Assembly (NCBI GenBank): GCA_023389275.1
Contig: JAEWEN010000077.1
Location: 1 to 43,198, forward strand
Reading direction: 5' to 3'
DNA from: Bacillota bacterium
GTDB taxonomy: Bacteria; Bacillota; Clostridia; Clostridiales; Caloramatoraceae
Length of the DNA: 43,198 nt
The translations under genes and the position numbers were made by a program. Within the stretch, counting starts at the first letter, position 1, and the number at the start of each line of letters is the position of its first letter. Positions 16,886 to 25,662 of the stretch are shown here, one piece after another. The notes under the pieces were generated by a model. The model was not told where the DNA came from, did no database searches, and saw only the letters and a program-made list of their open reading frames with translations.

Positions 16886-17573
16886 CATAATTACAACAAA
16901 AAACTTGTGTAAGGAGTTTGTTTCAGAGAGTCAAAAAATACCTGTATTAAAGAATATTAATTTATCAGTTGAAAAAGGTGAGTTTATATCTATAATGGGA
17001 CCTTCAGGATGTGGAAAAAGTACTTTGTTATATCTTTTAGGAGGACTAGATTTTCCTACAAGTGGAGAAATTCTATTATATGGTAAAAATATTGAAAATA
17101 TGAATGATAAAGAAAAAAGTGTTATTCGTAGGAGAAATATTGGATTTGTATTTCAATTTTATAATTTAGTTCATAATCTTACAGTAAAGGAAAATATACT
17201 TCTTCCAATTATTATGGATGGGAAAAAACCATCTGACTATAAAAATCAGTTAGATGAAATACTAGATATTGTAGATCTGAAAAAAAGAGAGAACTTTACT
17301 CCAAGAGAACTTTCAGGTGGACAACAGCAAAGAGTAGCTATTGCACGTTCATTAATAGCACAGCCAGATGTTATATTAGCTGATGAGCCTATTGGAAATC
17401 TTGACAGCAAATCAGGTACAAAGATTATGGAGTTATTTAAAAGGATAAATCGTCATAATAAAATTACTATTATACAAGTAACACATTCTTTAGATTCATC
17501 TAAGTATGGTAAAAAGACTATATATATGAAAGATGGTGTAATTGAGAACATTAAAAGCCAAGATAATATATAA
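16878..17573 (+). CDS. ABC transporter ATP-binding protein (LolD/MacB-type)
   Basis: A 231-residue ATPase with Walker A GPSGCGKST (41-49), Q-loop region FVFQFYNLV, signature LSGGQQQRVA and Walker B VILADEPIGNLD. It belongs to the LolD/MacB/FtsE-like group by length and by the GNLDS run after Walker B. Its ATG lies inside the end of the permease gene (8-nt overlap), and its ribosome binding site AAAGGAG is inside the permease coding region, so the two are translationally coupled. A terminator follows directly. Confidence 0.95.
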   Translation: MNNIITTKNLCKEFVSESQKIPVLKNINLSVEKGEFISIMGPSGCGKSTLLYLLGGLDFPTSGEILLYGKNIENMNDKEKSVIRRRNIGFVFQFYNLVHNLTVKENILLPIIMDGKKPSDYKNQLDEILDIVDLKKRENFTPRELSGGQQQRVAIARSLIAQPDVILADEPIGNLDSKSGTKIMELFKRINRHNKITIIQVTHSLDSSKYGKKTIYMKDGVIENIKSQDNI

Positions 17574-17604
17574 AAAAGATGTAGGAAAAACCTACATCTT
17601 TTTT
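17572..17604. terminator. Bidirectional terminator between the ABC exporter and the CotS-like gene
   Basis: AAAAAAGATGTAGG (17572-17585), the loop AAAAA and CCTACATCTTTTTT (17591-17604) form a long stem with A and T runs on both sides. It can serve the convergent genes on both strands. Confidence 0.88.
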
Positions 17605-17605
17605 A

Positions 17606-18679
17606 TTATAATTTTATGTTAAATCTTTCTTCTATATATTCTTTATATAATCTGCAAAAATTTTCATGTGATTTTTCTTGAGAGGATAAAGTATCTATTT
17701 GTTTTATAGGGTTTGAAATAATTGATTTATTTTTATAATAATCACGTGATAATTTCCAAAACTTTTGAGGAAATTTTAAAGCTGCTAAAATAAATAAATG
17801 TTCATTACAACTTAAAGACCTACTGCTTTCATAGGAGTTAAGAGCTTTTTCAAAGATATTAAAATCCCAAAGAGTATTTCTTCTTCTAAGTATTCTTTTA
17901 AAGAAATAAACAATATCATGAACAGGATAGTCCATTTTTGTATTATCAAAATCAATAATATAAAGGCCATTTTTAGAAAAAATAAGATTTTTATTAACAT
18001 AGTCTAAATGACAAATAGAAAATCTACTGACATTATCACCAAAATTTTTGCTAAAATCTAAAGAAGAAAGAATATCTACACTTTCTTTAGCTTGACGTAT
18101 GTTATAGTCATAGCTTGCTATAAATTTTTTTGAAAAGTCATCGTTTATTACATAAGCTTTATTAAATATATTTGACAAGTGATTTAAGTGTTTGCTATAG
18201 CTATCGTAATAATCAGTAGAGGATACCCTAAGAAAACTATTAGTTATAGGGGTGAAACCAAATGATGATTTATGAAGATTTCCTAAATTTTTTGCAGCTA
18301 TAAGAATATCATCTAAATTATCATATGAACATTTTCGCCCATCAATCCAATCTGTAAGTATGAAAACATGACTTTTATACTCTACATATCTTGTTCCATC
18401 TTTCGCAGGAATAAGTCTTGGACATTTAATGTTTTTCATATTTAACCATTCTATTGTTGAATATATAAAAAGTAGTGTATGTTTATCAAAGTAAACTTTT
18501 TTTAAGCATTTAGTTCCTTTATTTGTATATATTTTATAAACAGCACGCTGTTTGTCTGTGTTTTTGAATTTGATATTTTCAATACTATTAATTTTAATTT
18601 TATATTGAGATAATACATTACTTTTAAGTTCTTTGTGGGACATAAATTCTTTTTGTACAATTTCTTTAGAAGGGCTCAT
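17606..18679 (-). CDS. CotS-family spore coat protein (kinase-like fold)
   Basis: A 357-residue member of the CotS/CotI/YutH group, which share the aminoglycoside phosphotransferase/choline kinase fold and are found in spore coats. The Brenner-type motif H224-x-D226-x4-N231 (HLDYVNKN) and the metal-binding IIDFD (D243) are intact, so catalytic activity is possible. The reverse-strand ATG at 18679 is preceded by GAGGTGAT. It runs toward the ABC exporter with a shared terminator and is divergent from dgt. No clear sigma-E or sigma-K promoter was recognised in the 198 nt upstream. Assignment to the coat is by family only. Confidence 0.8.
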   Translation of the reverse strand: MSPSKEIVQKEFMSHKELKSNVLSQYKIKINSIENIKFKNTDKQRAVYKIYTNKGTKCLKKVYFDKHTLLFIYSTIEWLNMKNIKCPRLIPAKDGTRYVEYKSHVFILTDWIDGRKCSYDNLDDILIAAKNLGNLHKSSFGFTPITNSFLRVSSTDYYDSYSKHLNHLSNIFNKAYVINDDFSKKFIASYDYNIRQAKESVDILSSLDFSKNFGDNVSRFSICHLDYVNKNLIFSKNGLYIIDFDNTKMDYPVHDIVYFFKRILRRRNTLWDFNIFEKALNSYESSRSLSCNEHLFILAALKFPQKFWKLSRDYYKNKSIISNPIKQIDTLSSQEKSHENFCRLYKEYIEERFNIKL

Positions 18680-18747
18680 TTTATCACCTCGAATAATGTG
18701 CTATTTAAAATATATGAAAACAGTTACATAATTATAACAAAAATAAT

Positions 18748-18764
18748 ATTTTATTGAATAAAAT
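18748..18764. repeat. 17-bp AT-only palindrome in the CotS-dgt divergent region
   Basis: ATTTTATT-G-AATAAAAT is a perfect 8-1-8 inverted repeat midway in the 210-nt intergenic region. It could be an operator, but chance occurrence is likely in such AT-rich sequence. Confidence 0.25.
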
Positions 18765-18889
18765 TTCTATAAAAAGAAAATATTATAGTAAAAGCAACAT
18801 TTAAATTAATAATTTATACTAAAAAGAAGGATTTAATAAATACATATTGTATATACACTTAGTAAACATGTTGTAAAGTGGTGATTATT

Positions 18890-19894
18890 TTGGATATTAG
18901 AGAAAGATATGAAAAGGTGGAACCTTTATTTTTATCTTCAATTGCTATGTTTAGTAGTGAAAGTAAAGGTAGAAGAAAAGAAGAAAAAAAGTGTAAAATA
19001 AGAACGGAATTTCAAAGAGATAGAGATAGAATTATTCATTCAAAAGCATTTAGAAGACTAAAGCATAAAACACAGGTATTTATATCTCCAGAAGGAGATC
19101 ATTATAGAACAAGATTAACTCACACATTAGAAGTATCACAAATTGCAAGAACCATATCAAGATCACTTAGATTAAATGAAGATTTAACAGAAGCTATATC
19201 TTTAGCACATGATTTAGGGCATACTCCATTTGGTCATACAGGAGAGAGAATACTAGATGAGGTTTCAAAAAAAGGATTTAGACACTATGTACAAAGTTTA
19301 AGAGTAGTTGAGTATTTAGAAAGAGGAGAAGGATTAAATCTAACCTATGAAGTAAAAGATGGCATACTATGTCATTCCTCTAGTAAAAAAGCTAAAACAT
19401 ATGAAGGTAGATCAGTTAGAGTTGCAGATAAAATAGCATATATAAATCATGATATAGATGATGCTATTAGAGCTGGAGTTTTATGTATAGACGATCTTCC
19501 TAAAGAATGTTTAAAAGTCCTTGGAACTGGCCATTCAGAAAGAATTAATAATATGATAACTAATGTAATTTCTAACTGTGAAAAAAATGGAGAGTTAGAT
19601 TTTTGTGGTGAAGTTGGAGAAGCTACGTGGAGTCTTAGAAAATTTTTATTTGATAAAGTATATGTAGGCTCTAAGGCAAAAGATGAGGAAAATAAGGCTA
19701 TGAATATGGTAAAAGAAATGTATAATTATTATATTAAATATCCAGAAAAAATGCCAAAAGAGTTTTATAAAGGTGTAGAAAGATGGGGAATAGAAACAGC
19801 AGTTTGTGATTACATAGCTGGTATGACAGATAGATATGCAATATCTGAGTATCTAAATATTTTTGTGCCTTCACCTTGGCGAAAAATATATTAA
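18890..19894 (+). CDS. dgt: dGTPase-type deoxynucleotide triphosphohydrolase
   Basis: A 334-residue HD-domain enzyme of the family that hydrolyses dGTP to deoxyguanosine and triphosphate. The start region HSKAFRRLKHKTQVF, then THT (His78), HDLGH (H107, D108) and later NHDIDDAI give the full HD metal set. The TTG at 18890 is preferred to GTG 18878 or 18881 because GTGGTGAT is spaced for it and the family begins near DIRERYE. It precedes dnaG and sigA, an arrangement common in clostridia that ties nucleotide pools to replication genes. Substrate specificity within the family cannot be read from sequence. Confidence 0.93.
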   Translation: MDIRERYEKVEPLFLSSIAMFSSESKGRRKEEKKCKIRTEFQRDRDRIIHSKAFRRLKHKTQVFISPEGDHYRTRLTHTLEVSQIARTISRSLRLNEDLTEAISLAHDLGHTPFGHTGERILDEVSKKGFRHYVQSLRVVEYLERGEGLNLTYEVKDGILCHSSSKKAKTYEGRSVRVADKIAYINHDIDDAIRAGVLCIDDLPKECLKVLGTGHSERINNMITNVISNCEKNGELDFCGEVGEATWSLRKFLFDKVYVGSKAKDEENKAMNMVKEMYNYYIKYPEKMPKEFYKGVERWGIETAVCDYIAGMTDRYAISEYLNIFVPSPWRKIY

Positions 19895-20079
19895 AATATT
19901 TGTAATAATAAGAAGGAGAAACTAAGTAAATGTCGAATTTAAATATTCTGTGCATTATTTTTGAGCCTCTATAAATAAATATTATATATATTACTAGGGA
20001 ACATTACAATATAAGAAGGAAAAATGAGAATAGTGTAGAAAATATGTAGTATAGAAAAATAAATGCAACAGGTGATGTT

Positions 20080-21837
20080 ATGGGGCGTATTCCCGAAGAA
20101 CTAATAGATAAAATTATACAAGAAAACGACATAGTAGACGTTATTTCAGAGTATGTATCCTTAAAAAATTCAGGAAAAAACTTTATGGGTGTTTGCCCAT
20201 TTCACCTAGATAAAGGACCATCTCTTAGTGTATCAAGAGAAAAACAGCTTTATCACTGTTTTGGTTGTGGAGCATCAGGAAATGTTTTAGGTTTCATTAT
20301 GAAAATAAAAAATGTAGAATTTTTAGATGCAATTAAGTTTTTAGGTGACAGAATAGGAGTTTCTATAGAAAATAAAAAGGAAAATACTCAAAGTAAAAGT
20401 TTTAAATTAAAAGAGCAAATGTATAAAGTTAATACAGAAGCTGCGAGGTATTTTTTTAATAATATTTTTAATAATAAAACATCATACAATTATTTAACTT
20501 CAAGAAAAGTAGAAGAAAAAACAATTAAAAGATTTGGTCTTGGATATAGCTTAAATAATTGGAATGGTCTTGAAAATTATCTTTTGAAAAAAGGATACTC
20601 AAAGGATATTATGCTTAAAGCAGGACTTATTATTGAAGGGAAAAAAGGTACCTATGATAGATTTAGAAATAGGATTATGTTCCCAGTGTTTGATTATAGA
20701 GGACGTGTTATTGGATTTGGGGGAAGAGTTCTTGATAATCAAAAACCAAAATATTTAAACTCACCTGAAACTGATGTATTTTTAAAAGGGACTAATTTAT
20801 ATGGACTTAACTTTGCAATAAAAGATAAGGTTCCTGAAAGTATAATAATCGTAGAAGGATATATGGATTGTATATCTCTTTATCAAGCAGGAATAACAAA
20901 CGTAGTTGCATCTCTAGGAACTGCTCTTACAGAAAGCCAAGCAAAACTAATTAAAAAATATACAAAAAATGTTTATGTTTGCTATGATTCAGATGTAGCT
21001 GGAAAAGCTGCAACAATAAGAGGAATGGAAGTTTTAGAAGAGGCAGGTTGTTTTGTTAAAGTTATTATTATACCAAAAGGAAAGGATCCAGATGAGTTTA
21101 TTAAGATAAATGGTATAAAGGCATTCAAAAATTTAATTGCAAACTCTCTACCTATAATTGATTATAAAATCCACTTAGTTAGAGAAGAAATGGATTTGTA
21201 TAGTAGAGAAGATACCTTAAAATTTATTAAAAAAGTTGTTAAAATATTAAGTAGTTTAAGTACTGAAACTGAAATTCAATATTATGGAAAAAAGTTGTCT
21301 GAAGAGTTAGGTATATCAGAGGAAAGTATAATTGAAGATATAAAACGAATAAAAGGTAATAAAAATATATCTCAAGGTAAGCAAAATACAAATATTTTTA
21401 AGGTTCAACCAGCTTTTAAAAAAGCTGAGGAAATGCTACTTATACTTTCTTTAAAATCTAAGGATTACTTTGAGTATATAAGGGAAAGAATAAGTACAGA
21501 AGAATTTATAACTTCATCTTATAAAATTGTAGCTAACTACATTTATAATAAAATAGAAAATAATGAGGATATTGTACCTAACAAAATATTATCGTTTTTT
21601 TCAAATAGTGAAGATATAAAGGATATATCAACTATTTTTAATAAAGAAATCCCTGATGATGTTAACAATGATTTAGTTGAGGATTATATAAGAACTATTA
21701 AAAAGTATAACATGGAAGAAAAAATAAAAAATATTAAAATCCAAATTAAAAAATATGAAAAAAACGGTGAAAGTCAAAAAACATTAGAATATTTTAATGA
21801 ATTAGTTTCACTTCAAAGGCAGCTTGATATGCTGTAG
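20080..21837 (+). CDS. dnaG: DNA primase
   Basis: A 585-residue primase that makes RNA primers at the replication fork. The CHC2 zinc domain has Cys39, His42, Cys60 and Cys63. The TOPRIM core has Glu259 in IIIVEGYMD and the metal-binding D303-S304-D305. The C-terminal helicase-binding region follows. The zinc domain reads CPFHLDKGPSLSVS, a little away from the usual CPFHxEKTPSFSVS. The ATG follows CAGGTGATG. sigA starts 23 nt downstream, forming the classic macromolecular synthesis operon core without rpsU. Confidence 0.98.
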   Translation: MGRIPEELIDKIIQENDIVDVISEYVSLKNSGKNFMGVCPFHLDKGPSLSVSREKQLYHCFGCGASGNVLGFIMKIKNVEFLDAIKFLGDRIGVSIENKKENTQSKSFKLKEQMYKVNTEAARYFFNNIFNNKTSYNYLTSRKVEEKTIKRFGLGYSLNNWNGLENYLLKKGYSKDIMLKAGLIIEGKKGTYDRFRNRIMFPVFDYRGRVIGFGGRVLDNQKPKYLNSPETDVFLKGTNLYGLNFAIKDKVPESIIIVEGYMDCISLYQAGITNVVASLGTALTESQAKLIKKYTKNVYVCYDSDVAGKAATIRGMEVLEEAGCFVKVIIIPKGKDPDEFIKINGIKAFKNLIANSLPIIDYKIHLVREEMDLYSREDTLKFIKKVVKILSSLSTETEIQYYGKKLSEELGISEESIIEDIKRIKGNKNISQGKQNTNIFKVQPAFKKAEEMLLILSLKSKDYFEYIRERISTEEFITSSYKIVANYIYNKIENNEDIVPNKILSFFSNSEDIKDISTIFNKEIPDDVNNDLVEDYIRTIKKYNMEEKIKNIKIQIKKYEKNGESQKTLEYFNELVSLQRQLDML

Positions 21838-21860
21838 CGGTTTGAAAGGAGGTTGCTCAC

Positions 21861-22940
21861 TTGAAAAATGATGTAAAAAATACAGGTGCGGAAAAAGCTA
21901 TAGTGATGCAATTAATGGAGAAAGGAAAAAAATCAGGAGTTTTAACATATAAAGAGATAATGGATATCTTAGAAGATGTTGAACTTACACCTGAGCAAAT
22001 TGAAAAGGTATATGAAATATTAGAGTCTTTCGGTGTAGAAGTTATAAATGATGGTGATGATATATCAACAAATGAACTTTTAGAAGATGACTTAAGTATA
22101 CCAGAGGGAATAAGTATTGATGACCCTGTTAGAATGTACTTAAAAGAAATAGGAAAAGTTCCACTTTTATCAGCAGATGATGAAACTAGTCTGGCTCAAA
22201 GAATAGAAGAGGGAGATCAAGAAGCTAAAAAGAAATTAGCAGAGGCGAACCTTAGACTTGTTGTAAGTATTGCAAAAAGATATGTAGGTCGTGGAATGTT
22301 ATTCCTTGACCTTATACAAGAAGGAAACTTAGGTCTTTTAAAAGCAGTTGAAAAATTTGACTATAGAAAAGGATATAAGTTTTCAACATATGCTACTTGG
22401 TGGATAAGACAGGCGATTACAAGAGCTATAGCAGATCAAGCAAGAACAATTAGAATACCTGTTCATATGGTAGAGACAATTAATAAGCTTATAAGAATAG
22501 AAAGACAACTACTTCAAGATTTAGGGCGTAACCCATCACCAGAAGAAGTTGCAAAAGAAATGAATATGGAAGTTGAAAAGGTTCGTGAAATAATGAAAAT
22601 TGCACAAGAACCTGTATCTCTTGAAACACCAATAGGGGAAGAGGAAGATAGCCATCTTGGAGACTTTATTCCAGATGAAGATGCTTTAGCACCTGCTGAA
22701 GCAGCTGCTTATACAATGTTAAAGGAGCAGTTAATGGAAGTTTTAGATACTTTAACTCCAAGAGAAGAAAAAGTATTAAGACTTAGATTTGGTTTAGATG
22801 ATGGAAGAGCTAGAACTCTTGAAGAAGTAGGTAAAGAATTTAAAGTAACTAGAGAGAGAATAAGACAAATAGAAGCAAAAGCTTTAAGAAAGCTTAAACA
22901 TCCAACAAGAAGTAAAAAACTAAAGGATTATTTAGACTAA
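21861..22940 (+). CDS. sigA: RNA polymerase primary sigma factor (SigA/RpoD)
   Basis: A 359-residue group 1 sigma factor. Region 1.1 (about 1-75) precedes region 1.2 with DPVRMYLKEIGKVPLLS. Region 2 has NLRLVVSIAKRYVGRGMLF and KFSTYATWWIRQAI. Region 4.2 has LEEVGKEFKVTRERIRQIEA for -35 recognition. The start is TTG at 21861 preceded by AAAGGAGG. It directly follows dnaG and ends at a terminator. Confidence 0.98.
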   Translation: MKNDVKNTGAEKAIVMQLMEKGKKSGVLTYKEIMDILEDVELTPEQIEKVYEILESFGVEVINDGDDISTNELLEDDLSIPEGISIDDPVRMYLKEIGKVPLLSADDETSLAQRIEEGDQEAKKKLAEANLRLVVSIAKRYVGRGMLFLDLIQEGNLGLLKAVEKFDYRKGYKFSTYATWWIRQAITRAIADQARTIRIPVHMVETINKLIRIERQLLQDLGRNPSPEEVAKEMNMEVEKVREIMKIAQEPVSLETPIGEEEDSHLGDFIPDEDALAPAEAAAYTMLKEQLMEVLDTLTPREEKVLRLRFGLDDGRARTLEEVGKEFKVTRERIRQIEAKALRKLKHPTRSKKLKDYLD

Positions 22941-22943
22941 TAT

Positions 22944-22969
22944 AAACCTACACATATGTGTAGGTTTTT
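22944..22969 (+). terminator. Rho-independent terminator after sigA
   Basis: The perfect palindrome AAACCTACACAT/ATGTGTAGGTTT (22944-22967) is followed by TT and an AT-rich tail. Confidence 0.8.
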
Positions 22970-22993
22970 AAAATTTATTTTTAAGGGGGATAT

Positions 22994-23710
22994 ATGAATA
23001 CTATATTATTTGATTTAGATGGTACTCTTTTAAATATTGATGCAAATGAATTTATGAAAGTTTATATGGAAAAGCTTTATCCAAGATTTTTGGATACTTT
23101 TACTACAGAAGATTTTTACAATCATATGAATAATTCAATTATAGCTGCTATAAAAAGTGAAGATGAGGAAAAAACAAATGAAGAAGTTTTTATAGAAACA
23201 TTTAGAGAAATGTCAGGAAAAGATATGAATAATATTTATGCTCATATTAATGCATTTTATGATAATGAGTATACGAAAATAGAGGGAATGTATTCAAAGT
23301 CTAAATACATGATAAAGTCTGTAGATATGCTTAAAAAGAAAAATTATAATTTAGTAGTAGCAACAAATCCTTTGTTTCCAGAAAATGCTGTTAAACAGAG
23401 GATAAAGTGGGCAGGACTTGACCCAAATGATTTTATACTTATCACTTCTATTGAAAAAATGAATTTTTGCAAACCTAATCCAAAATATTATTCTCAAATA
23501 TTAAATATTATTTCTAAAGATGCAAAAGATTGTATTATGGTAGGAAATGATGTTCAAGAGGATTTAATAGCTTCTAGTATTGGAATTAAAACTTATCTAG
23601 TAGAAGATAATATTATAAATAGAGTAGATGAAAAACCTTTAGCATATAAAATATCGGATTCAAAAGGATTTTATAAGTTTGTAAAAACCTTACCTATTAT
23701 TCCGAAATAA
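22994..23710 (+). CDS. HAD-superfamily hydrolase, substrate unknown
   Basis: A 238-residue haloacid dehalogenase-type phosphatase. Motif I is FDLDGTL (D7 nucleophile, D9 acid/base), motif II is in VVATNPLF, motif III Lys is in CKPNPKYY and motif IV is GNDVQEDLIA. A helical C1 cap lies between motifs I and II (about 18-90). The ATG has an AAGGGGG site. It is followed 10 nt later by trmK, so it may be in one transcript with trmK and the Nif3-family gene. The substrate cannot be assigned. Confidence 0.88.
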   Translation: MNTILFDLDGTLLNIDANEFMKVYMEKLYPRFLDTFTTEDFYNHMNNSIIAAIKSEDEEKTNEEVFIETFREMSGKDMNNIYAHINAFYDNEYTKIEGMYSKSKYMIKSVDMLKKKNYNLVVATNPLFPENAVKQRIKWAGLDPNDFILITSIEKMNFCKPNPKYYSQILNIISKDAKDCIMVGNDVQEDLIASSIGIKTYLVEDNIINRVDEKPLAYKISDSKGFYKFVKTLPIIPK

Positions 23711-23720
23711 GGAGATACAA

Positions 23721-24404
23721 ATGGAACTGTCTAAAAGATTAAGCTCTATAGTGGATTTAATAGAAAAAAATAAAATAGTTGCAGATATAGGTACAGATCA
23801 TGGATATATACCTATATATTTAATTAAAAATAATATATGTAACTATGTAATAGCAAGTGATATAAATAAAGGCCCTATAGAGATTCTAAAGAAAAATATA
23901 AAAGAACATAATATACAAAAAGGAATAGATATAAGATTAGGAGCTGGATTTGAAACTTTAAAAGAAAATGAAGTTAATATAGCAATTATAGCAGGCATGG
24001 GAGGAAATCTTATAGCAGATATTATAGAAAGCTCTTATAATATAGCTGAAAATTTAGATTATATGGTACTTCAACCAGCTCAGCATCAAGAGGTTTTAAG
24101 AAAATATCTTTATAATAAAGGATTTAAAATTATAAAAGAAGATATAGTATACGATGCTGAAAAATATTATCATACTATAAAGGTTTCAAAAGGTGAAGAT
24201 GCTGCTTATGAGAAGGAAGTAGATTATTACATAGGAAGAAAATTTACAGAAAAAGGTGAAGACTTTAAAGGGTACATTAAAAGTAAAATAGAGTCTATTG
24301 AAAAAATAATAAAATTTACAGAAAAAGCAAGTGACAAAGAAAGGTGTAACTACCTTAAAAACCTTTTAAGAGAGTTTAAAGAGGTGATGGAAAATGAAGT
24401 GTAA
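23721..24404 (+). CDS. trmK: tRNA (adenine(22)-N1)-methyltransferase TrmK
   Basis: A 227-residue SAM-dependent methyltransferase forming m1A22 in tRNA. The opening MELSKRLSSIVDLI and the SAM motif VADIGTDHGYIPIYL (20-34), with AGMGGNLI and LQPAQHQEVLR further on, are typical of TrmK/YqfN. A C-terminal coiled-coil-like helical part (about 170-227) follows. It overlaps the Nif3-family gene by 11 nt, a pairing conserved across Firmicutes. Confidence 0.94.
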   Translation: MELSKRLSSIVDLIEKNKIVADIGTDHGYIPIYLIKNNICNYVIASDINKGPIEILKKNIKEHNIQKGIDIRLGAGFETLKENEVNIAIIAGMGGNLIADIIESSYNIAENLDYMVLQPAQHQEVLRKYLYNKGFKIIKEDIVYDAEKYYHTIKVSKGEDAAYEKEVDYYIGRKFTEKGEDFKGYIKSKIESIEKIIKFTEKASDKERCNYLKNLLREFKEVMENEV

Positions 24405-25167
24405 AGATATATGTAGCATTATAGAAATAGATTTTCCAAAAGAATATGCTGAGGGCTTTGATAATGTTGGACTGTTAATAGGAGATTATAATAAAGATAT
24501 TAATAAGATATTAATATCTCTTGAAATAACAGAAAAGGTAATCGATGAGGCTATATTAAACAATATAGATATGATAGTATCTCACCATCCTTTAATTTTT
24601 AAAGGATTAAAAAACATTACTAATAATTCTTATATAGGAAATTTAGTTTTAAAGTTAATAAAAAACAATATATGTGTTTATGCGGCTCATACTAATTTTG
24701 ACTGTGCAAATAATGGTATGAATGATTTACTATGTGAGAAAATAGAACTTTTAAATGTAGAAAAATTTAGTGATGAAGAAAATTCTATTGGTAGAATTGG
24801 TTATTTAAAAAATCATAAAACATTTATTGATTTTTGTAATGACTTAAAGAGAAAGTTTAAAATGAAAAATATTATTGTTTCTGGAGATTTAAATAAAAAT
24901 ATTAAAAAGGTAGCTGTAGTAGGTGGAAGTGGAACTGACTTTTTAAATGAGGCTTTAAATAAAAATTGTGATTGTTTAATTACAGGAGATGTAAAGCACC
25001 ATGCTGCACTAGATTATTCTAATATGGGAATCAATATAGTAGACCTTACGCATTTTGCATCTGAAATAATATTTAAAGAAAGTTTTAAGGAATTTTTAAG
25101 TAGTAAAGTTCAAGATGTTATAATAAAAACAAGTAAAGTTGAAGAAAATCCATTAAAAATAATATAA
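24394..25167 (+). CDS. Nif3-like dinuclear metal center protein
   Basis: A 257-residue member of the NIF3/YqfO family. Metal ligands are visible in VSHHPLIF (H64, H65), AAHTNFDCANNG (H99, D103) and near the end in DLTHFASE. It is the short form, lacking the PII-like insertion that makes Bacillus YqfO about 370 residues. The ATG lies within trmK (11-nt overlap) with GAGGTGATGG just upstream. The family has been described as GTP cyclohydrolase I type 2 in databases, but its true function is unsettled. Confidence 0.92.
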   Translation: MKCKDICSIIEIDFPKEYAEGFDNVGLLIGDYNKDINKILISLEITEKVIDEAILNNIDMIVSHHPLIFKGLKNITNNSYIGNLVLKLIKNNICVYAAHTNFDCANNGMNDLLCEKIELLNVEKFSDEENSIGRIGYLKNHKTFIDFCNDLKRKFKMKNIIVSGDLNKNIKKVAVVGGSGTDFLNEALNKNCDCLITGDVKHHAALDYSNMGINIVDLTHFASEIIFKESFKEFLSSKVQDVIIKTSKVEENPLKII

Positions 25168-25171
25168 TTTA

Positions 25172-25200
25172 TTTACAAAGTAATTTTTATATGATAAACT
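25172..25200 (+). promoter_or_regulatory. Candidate promoter for rnpB
   Basis: -35 TTTACA (25172-25177), a 17-nt spacer and a weaker -10 TAAACT (25195-25200) put the transcription start about 27 nt before the mature RNase P RNA 5' end. Confidence 0.45.
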
Positions 25201-25233
25201 ATATTAGTATTTTTAATTAAATAGTTTTTACTT

Positions 25234-25568
25234 AAGTAAGCTAAATGATCGCTGCTTCTTTTAGAAGGAGAGGAAAGTCCGAGCTCCATAGGGCAGGGTG
25301 CTGGGTAACTCCCAGTGGAGGCGACTCTAAGGATAGTGCAACAGAGATATACCGCCTACTTTGTAGGTAAGGGTGGAAAGGTGAGGTAAGAGCTCACCAG
25401 CGGTTAGGTGACTAATCGGCTATGTAAACCCCACTTGGAGCAAGACCGAATAGGGGGACATTATGTGTTGGCCCGACACGTCCCCGGGTAGTGTCGCTTG
25501 AGCCTAATGGTAACATTAGGCCTAGATAGATGATCATTCACGACAGAACTCGGCTTATCGGCTTACTT
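25234..25568 (+). ncRNA. rnpB: RNase P RNA, bacterial type A
   Basis: The catalytic RNA of RNase P, which removes tRNA 5' leaders. The 495-nt stretch between the Nif3-family and Bax-like genes holds this RNA of about 335 nt. The universally conserved blocks GAGGAAAGTCCG, CCATAGGGCAGGGTGCTGG, GAGCAAGACCGAATAGG and ACAGAACTCGGCTTATCGG are present in order. The terminal helix P1 is formed by AAGTAAGC (25234-25241) and GCTTACTT (25561-25568), perfectly complementary. The long-range helix pairs CCGAG (25279-25283) with CTCGG (25549-25553); the common sequence is CCGGG/CCCGG, so an A-U pair has replaced G-C on both sides. This compensatory change supports a working RNA. Confidence 0.97.
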
Positions 25569-25583
25569 AATTAAATTGCTTTA

Positions 25584-25611
25584 AGCACTACTTTATAAGT
25601 AGTGTTTTTTT
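25584..25611 (+). terminator. Rho-independent terminator of rnpB
   Basis: CACTACTT (25586-25593), the loop TAT and AAGTAGTG (25597-25604) are followed by seven Ts. Confidence 0.88.
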
Positions 25612-25662
25612 ATTGTATAAAAAACTATGTATATGAAAAAATAAAGTTAAGGAGTTGATTAT

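Noticed and set aside
18680..18889. Promoters for the CotS-like gene and dgt
   Set aside because: Several AT-rich hexamers occur on both strands, but none combine a recognisable -35 and -10 at proper spacing.
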